The notes under the pieces: generated by a model | Database searches by the model: none | Told to the model about the DNA's origin: nothing | What the model saw: only the letters and a program-made list of their open reading frames with translations | In this document: positions 58,592 through 64,000 of the stretch, in pieces | Layout of the letters: the number at the start of each line of letters is the position of its first letter | Position numbering within the stretch: position 1 is the first letter of the stretch | NCBI GenBank assembly: GCA_036365145.1 | Contig: JAEOAD010000030.1 | Location: 11,160,501-11,224,500, forward strand | Direction: 5' to 3' | From: Orientallactaga sibirica | Taxonomy: Eukaryota; Chordata; Mammalia; Rodentia; Dipodidae | DNA length: 64,000 bases | Position numbers and translations under genes: made by a program

Positions 58592-59204
58592 AAAAAGGAG
58601 AAATTGGGCATAGAAAGGAGATAAGGGACCATTGTAAGACAAAACACAAGCAGTGAAAACATCCAATCCTGCAGCTCCAGGTCTAGCACTTGGACCTCTG
58701 ACAACAAAATCTCTGGGCTCCAAATTCTGCACCTTGCCCCCAGACTCGACTGTTTGCTTTCCAGGCAGATCCACCCATGCCAAAGCAAGCATCTATCCTT
58801 GGTAGCTGTCCTATTGTCCTGACATCTCCAGAATACTGGGCTGTCCTCTGCAACCTATAGTTCATTTTCACAGCTTCAAGCCATGCTCACAGAGAACCTC
58901 CATGCAGGTACTACAACCACACTTCCACACTGTCCATGTGTGGTGTCCAGATGTTCATATGTTGTGAATGCTGGTCCCAGCTGGTAGCAATTTGGGAGGA
59001 GAAGCCTTGCTGGAGAAGTGTATCATTCAGGGCAGACCTTGAGGTTTATTAGCCTCAAGTTTGCCAATGTTAGCTTGCCTCTCACTCTTGATGCTGTTTT
59101 CTAACTACTGTGGAAAGATAGTAAGGTCCAGCCTCTGCTTGTACATGCCTTCCCCTGCTATCTTTCCATCATGTGTTGTTGTTATTGTTGTTTGTTTGTT
59201 TTTT

Positions 59205-59344
59205 TTTCAAGGTAGGGTTTTGCTCTACCCCAGGCTGACCTGGAAGTCACTATGTAGCCTCAGGGTGGCCTCAAATTCATGGCAATCCTCATACCTCTGC
59301 CTCCCAAATGCTGGGATTAAAGGTGTGTGCCACCATGCCTGGCT
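59205..59344 (-). repeat. B1 SINE inside the MaLR interior
   Basis: Reverse copy from 'tttttcaaggtagggttttgc' to 'gtgccaccatgcctggc'. Confidence 0.9.
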
Positions 59345-60054
59345 TGTTCAGGTGTTTTTGTCCCAGAAAAAAAAAAAAAAAAAACAGTCATTGCATTCCA
59401 TGACCCTATTTCATGCATTTGCCATACTCTCTAAACCAGTACCAGGGGGATACCAAATTTGTTAAGATGGGGTTTTCCATGTTAACATGGGGGTTAACAT
59501 GGGGTAAAAAGGAAACCACTTTGAGGAGCAGGATATTCCTTCAGCATTCTTCCTTCAGGGTCCCTCCTTTCCAGAGAGCCAGCACTTCTTCTGTTGTCCC
59601 AATGCAGAACAGCTAGCTCAATCTCAATGATGCTGCTGAAGCAACAGTGTCTGGGTCTGAAACCTGAAACCCAAGTCACATTTCCTCCTGTACAACTTTA
59701 TACTTTTCAAATCCCTTTGCTCTGCCAAACACAACAGTCCATTAATTACTTCTAAATTCAACTTAACTCAAGTTCTCAGAACACAGGAAGGATGTAACTT
59801 CTATCCCAGTTCCCCTTAAAGTCCTGTTTTCCCCCTTTGAAACCTCTTAAGACAAGCTTGCACAGTTTCCTGTATTTAGGTCTTTCAAACTCTCACTGCA
59901 ATGGTCCATCAAGCTCTGCTTATAGCACTGCAAGGCTTCTCTAGTCCAGTGTTCCAAATCCTTCTATATTGCTCCTGCAAACCAGTTCCAAAGATCAAAA
60001 AACACATGCTCAGGCTCAGTGGAGCAATAGTGCCTCTTCTCAGTACCAATTTTC

Positions 60055-60386
60055 TGTACAAGTTACCTTCTCATTGCTGAGACAAAACATTCAACCAGAA
60101 GCAGCTTATGGGATGAACTTACAGTTCCAAGTGGAAGTTTCATCATGATAGAGAAAAGGCATGGTAGAACAGAAAGCTGATGCACATCTCATCACTATAT
60201 GGGTGGAAGACATCTAAGTACTGGGTCTGGAGTTGGGCTAATAAAACTCAAGGCTTACACCTCAGTGTCACATCTCTTCCAGCAAGGCTTCACCACCAAA
60301 AATTTCACCATCTGGAATTGAGTATGAGGTTTAATCACAAACACATGAGGCTATGGAGGACACTTTATATTCAAACCACAATAGCA
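60055..60386 (-). repeat. 5' LTR of the MaLR-type element
   Basis: 332 bp; 'ccagaagcagcttatggg' and 'caaacacatgaggctatgg'. It differs from its partner at many sites, so the insertion is old. Confidence 0.8.
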
Positions 60387-60429
60387 ATATAATTTTCACA
60401 TGTCACAAAACATTATTATAGGATTATAT

Positions 60430-60570
60430 CAAAATTAAAAGACCTGAACGGCAAGGGAAACAATTAGCCAAGAATGTGAAGCAATCCAAGTGTCCATCAA
60501 CAGACAAATGAAAAAAGAAAATGTGGTATACAAACATCATTGAATACTATTCAGCCATAAAAATATATGG
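60430..60570 (+). mobile_element. L1 ORF2 3'-end fragment
   Basis: 'caagtgtccatcaacagac', 'gaaaatgtggtatacaaac' and 'gaatactattcagccataaa' are the well-conserved end of L1 ORF2. Short and without a tail. Confidence 0.8.
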
Positions 60571-60571
60571 A

Positions 60572-60825
60572 TGAGGGCTGGAGAAATGGTTTAGCAGTTA
60601 AGGCGCCTGCCTCCTAAGCCTAAGAACGCCGGTTCCAATCTCCAGGTCCCAAGTTTAGCCAGATGCCAAGAGACACAAGGGTGGAATGCCGCACTTGCCC
60701 ACAAGGGGGCACACACATCTGGATTTCGTTCACAGCAGCTGAGAGACTGCTGGCGCGCCCATCTCTATCTGTCTTCCTCCCCCTCTTTCTCTGTCTCTCT
60801 CTGTGTCTCTCTCTAAAAATAAAAA
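60572..60825 (+). repeat. B2-like SINE, subfamily 2
   Basis: 'gctggagaaatggtttagc', 'ctaagaacgccggttccaatc', 'ttcgttcacagcagctgag' and an AAAAATAAAAAACAAAA end. The CTCF-like core is changed here to CCACAAGGGGGCAC. Confidence 0.88.
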
Positions 60826-60879
60826 ACAAAAGGTAATGAGGCTGACTTGACAAAAAAAAAAGACAGGTACATAGCCCTG

Positions 60880-61745
60880 CATTGGAAGTGCTAATCTCTC
60901 TTTCCATGTCAGGGCAGGTTAGGGTTACATATTTTTGGTTGGCTTTACTATTTTCAAATAAGCTGTATTTGGGGGTTGAATATTGCTGCCTTTGATGCTT
61001 TCAGATTTATAGTGCCTTTGTCATTTGCTTCTATCATTATTGGGGGCAGGGTCTGATTCATATCAGGCTGACCTGGAACCCAATTCAGAATAGAATTCTC
61101 TACCTACCAGCTGATGAGATTAAGGGTATAGAGCAACACACACCCTTAGGGATTTTGGCTTTATAAGACTATGTTTTTTTTTTAATCCCTACACTTGTAT
61201 ACTCTGTGTTGGTTTTTATTGAATGTGTATATTGCTCAGTTGCAGTTTAGAATTTCCCAGTAAATTGTTCCACTCAGTCCACTAGAATACTTGCTAAGCA
61301 GACAAACTCAACACCTAGGATTACTTCTGTGGATAGACTGGGGTACAAGTTTGGCATCTTAAACTTATATCCTGAAAGTATATAAAGGTGGATTGCCACA
61401 TCTAAGAATACTGCAGATATGTAGAAAACCCAAGCATCAAATCAATTTAGGATGCAAAAGTTGCTACATTATAATACAAGAAAAAAGAATCAAGACAATA
61501 AAATCCCAATAAAAATTATAAATCATCATAAAAATGAACCCCCCAAAAAACTGTTATAGATGACAAAGATTTCAACAAAAAATATTTTATCTATACTCAA
61601 AGAAATCAAAGGAACCAAAGAAGAAAACAAAGGAATTAAAGAAGAAAGCAAACTCCTGAAAGAAAACACAGGAAACCAGCTTAATGAAATAAAAAGGTCA
61701 TTACAGGACATGAGTAAGGAAACAGAAATGCTGAAGAAAAACTAG
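60880..61745 (+). mobile_element. L1 copy A: 5'-UTR part and start of ORF1, interrupted
   Basis: Aligns throughout with 62400-63255 of copy B ('ttccatgtcaggg', 'tttatagtgcctttg', 'caaactcaacacctagg', 'gaaaacccaagcatcaaat'). The ORF1 start region contains Lys/Glu-rich coiled-coil codons (61560-61740). It breaks off at 'ctgaagaaaaac', where copy B starts. Confidence 0.8.
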
Positions 61746-64000
61746 GCTGAGGACTTCCAGTTAAGATGGCAGCATAGGAACCATGCCAAAACAACTTAGG
61801 GGAGAAAAAGCAAAAACAAAAAACAAACAAACAAACAAACAAAAAAAAACCAGTAAAGTACACTCTTCTACTAAAAAGTGAGGTGTACACTAAATTATCA
61901 AGCGCAGCAGAGAAGTAGGAGACATCCTGAGCGTCTAGAGCCCACAGAAGCAGGCAGAAGCAGCTCCAGCAGCAGCAGCAAGTTCCACATGGCTATAACT
62001 GCTAGGCTCGGCCTGAGCAGTAGTATTTTAAAGGCAGGTGAGGGGATTTTCCACTGACACTGGCCTCCTTGCAAACTCAAGAAACATGGAAGGAGGATGG
62101 CAGAGACCAACAGAGAAGCTTGTAAGGAAGAGGATCAGCGAGCAGACTTCAGACTCCATCCACAGCCTCCCCTCCCCCACCACCAGCATAGGCGCCAGCA
62201 AGCACCAGAGACCTGGGGAAGGGAGCTCACCTACCCATAACCCAGCACGAGCAGAGCAGTGACCCACAGCCCCAGCCAGCATTCCTGAGCCCACAGCACA
62301 GCAAAGAGGGACCCAAGAGGCCGTGCAGCATATCTGAGATCAAAGCCGTCCCAAAAGTTAACTGGGATTACACCAGGTCGGTACCCGCCAAGTAAGCCTG
62401 ATATATAGGCTTACATCAGAAGGGCTAAATTGCACCTTCCATGTCAGGGTAAATTATATGTTAAATCTGATGGATGGTCGGATTTGACATTCTTAAATAA
62501 GCTATATTTTGGGATGCTTATTTGTTGCTTCCTGATTTATAGTGCCTTTATTTCCTCTTCTGTCATTCATTGGGGAAGGGTCTCACTGGGTCACAAATTG
62601 ACCTTGGAACCCTCAATAGACCAGAAATCTTAGCCTCCCCATTGACAGGATTAAGGGTGTGGGGCAACAAACATTCTTAAGGACTGGGACTTTGTTAGAG
62701 GATCTGTTTGTCATAATACCTACTTTTGCATAAATACTCTGTGCTGTTTTTCATTGAATGTGTACATTGTTAAGTTTTTAGAATTTGTCTGTATGCTGTA
62801 CAATTCAGCTTCCTTGAATACTCTCATAGCAGGCAAACCCAACACCTAGGGTCACTTTTGTGGTTACTCTGAGAGTCTTAAGAGCCACACCTAGCATGTT
62901 AAGCTCTACCCTGAAGATATATAACATCAGCTTGATTGATGCATCTAATATTACTGCAGATAATTAGAAAACCCAAGCATTAAATTAATCCAAGATGCAA
63001 AAATCTCTACATGATAAGACAAGAAACACAAAGAATCAAGACAATATGAATCCACCAAAAAGTATTAATGCATCAGAAATAACCTTCAGTGAGAATGATT
63101 TAGAGGAAATGCCTGAGAATGATTTCAAAAGAATGATTATAAATATGTTCAAAGAACTCAAAGATGAAATCAAAGAACACACAGCAAATCAATTTAATGA
63201 AATAAAGAGGTGAATACAAGACATGAATAAGGAAATAGAAATAATAAAGAAAAACCAGCCAGAAATACTAGCAATGAAGAACACTATCAGTGAAATAAAA
63301 AACTCTGTAGAAAAATCTCTCCAGTAGAATAGATGAAGGAGAGAACAGAATATCTAATATCTAATATTAGGTGGCAGATCTAATACAGTCCAACAAAGAA
63401 AAAGACAAAAACTAATATGAAGGTAAGAATGGGAATTTCAAGATATTCAGGACAGTATGAAAAGATCAAACATAAGAATTCAGGGAATAGTAGAAGGAGA
63501 AGAATTTCACTCTAAAGGCATACATAGTAGGTATTTTCAACAAATCATACAAGAAAACTGCCCACGAATTGGGAAAGAGATAGCAATGCAGACATAGGAA
63601 GCCTTTACAACAACAGACAAAATCTGAAAAGAACCTCTCCTCGCCATATTATAATTAACTACCAAACATACAAACCAAAGAAAATGTATTGAAAGCAGCT
63701 AGAGAGAAAAATCAAGTCACCTACAAAGGCAAGCCCATCAGAATCACAGTAGATTACTCAACACAGACTTTAAAAGCCAGAAGAGCTTGGAGTGATGTAT
63801 TCTGAGTTCTGAAAGATAACAGCTGTCAACCAAAGTTACTTTATCCTGCAAAGCTATCCATTCAAATAGACTGAGAAATAAGGACATTCCACAACAAAAG
63901 CTAGCTAAAACAATATTTGAAGACAAAACCAGCTCTACAGAAAATACTTGAAAGGATCCTCCATGCTGAAGAGAAAGAAAAGCACAAATATAAGGAACCT
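61746..64000 (+). mobile_element. L1 copy B: full 5' UTR and ORF1, runs off the window
   Basis: It begins at 'gaggacttccagttaagatgg', the 'aagatgg' type of L1 5' end, and has a 5' UTR of about 1.25 kb. ORF1 follows from about 62995 to the window end. It is the only L1 here with its 5' end. Confidence 0.82.
62995..64000 (+). pseudogene. L1 ORF1 (RNA-binding coiled-coil protein), broken
   Basis: The first 72 codons stay open (62995-63213) and encode the charged coiled-coil part; a TGA then interrupts. The distal part still shows the conserved region of the ORF1 protein ('gagagaaaaatcaagtcacc', 'ggcaagcccatcagaatc', 'ttatcctgcaaagctatcc') but with several stops. ORF2 is not reached. It makes no functional protein. 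Confidence 0.8.

Larger units (their letters stand above)
57715..60386 (-). mobile_element. Complete MaLR-type element: LTR, interior, LTR
   Basis: Two related LTRs flank about 2.0 kb of interior, or about 1.55 kb without a B2-like SINE and a B1 inserted later. The reverse of 60034-60050, TTGGTACTGAGAAGAGG, sits directly next to the 5' LTR and resembles the primer-binding site of ERVL/MaLR elements. There is no long open frame, as expected for this non-autonomous class. Confidence 0.8.

Noticed and set aside
58324..58792. Two 150-codon minus-strand frames
   Set aside because: They run through a B2-like SINE and MaLR interior in two frames at once; no conserved protein.

Overview
The window is mammalian nuclear DNA from a rodent. 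It holds one certain protein-coding gene, Slc25a4 (ADP/ATP carrier 1, ANT1), on the + strand at about 45.57-49.8 kb. The intron-containing gene, the CpG islands and the dense SINEs and LINEs rule out a prokaryote. Rodent origin follows from 7SL-derived B1 SINEs, ID/B4-like composites and a B2-like tRNA-derived SINE. The B2-like SINE opens with 'ggctggagagatggcttag', has a long CT-rich 3' part and ends in AAATAAATAAA. That SINE and the long B1 form look most like jerboas (Dipodoidea) to me, but this is recall and not a search.

Layout. 1-24 kb is gene-poor intergenic DNA with severely 5'-truncated L1 copies, SINEs, a candidate gamma-type LTR (22.64-23.10 kb) and several microsatellites. 24.27-24.85 kb is a CpG island with no recognisable gene. 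25.5-32.3 kb is mostly L1: an old minus-strand copy, then a plus-strand ORF2 plus 3' UTR split by at least six SINEs. 34.9-35.5 kb is an internally deleted ERVK/IAP-like provirus with a 6-bp target duplication. 39-42 kb has SINEs stacked into the same target. 45.2-49.8 kb is Slc25a4 with its CpG-island promoter, CCAAT and TATA boxes, four coding exons and 3' UTR. 50-60.4 kb holds MaLR-type LTR elements (one LTR-internal-LTR with a visible primer-binding site), a Tigger-like DNA transposon fossil and further L1 and SINE copies. 60.9-64 kb has two L1 5' regions one after the other; the second runs off the window.

How it works together. Slc25a4 encodes the heart and muscle-type mitochondrial inner-membrane ADP/ATP exchanger. 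Its four coding exons (111, 487, 141 and 158 bp) join in frame to 298 codons plus stop, with every splice junction GT-AG. No second gene, RNA gene, operon or CRISPR array is supported. The neighbours expected from mammalian synteny (Helt upstream, Cfap97 downstream) were not recognised.

The most unusual signals are structural. At four places SINEs have inserted repeatedly into the same target, leaving three to five copies of one target duplication. A SINE subfamily carries a near-consensus CTCF core. Two L1 5' regions share an apparent antisense B1-like module. The CpG island at 24.3 kb is an orphan. I did not find a clearly new multi-gene system, and repeat family names are given from pattern recognition only.
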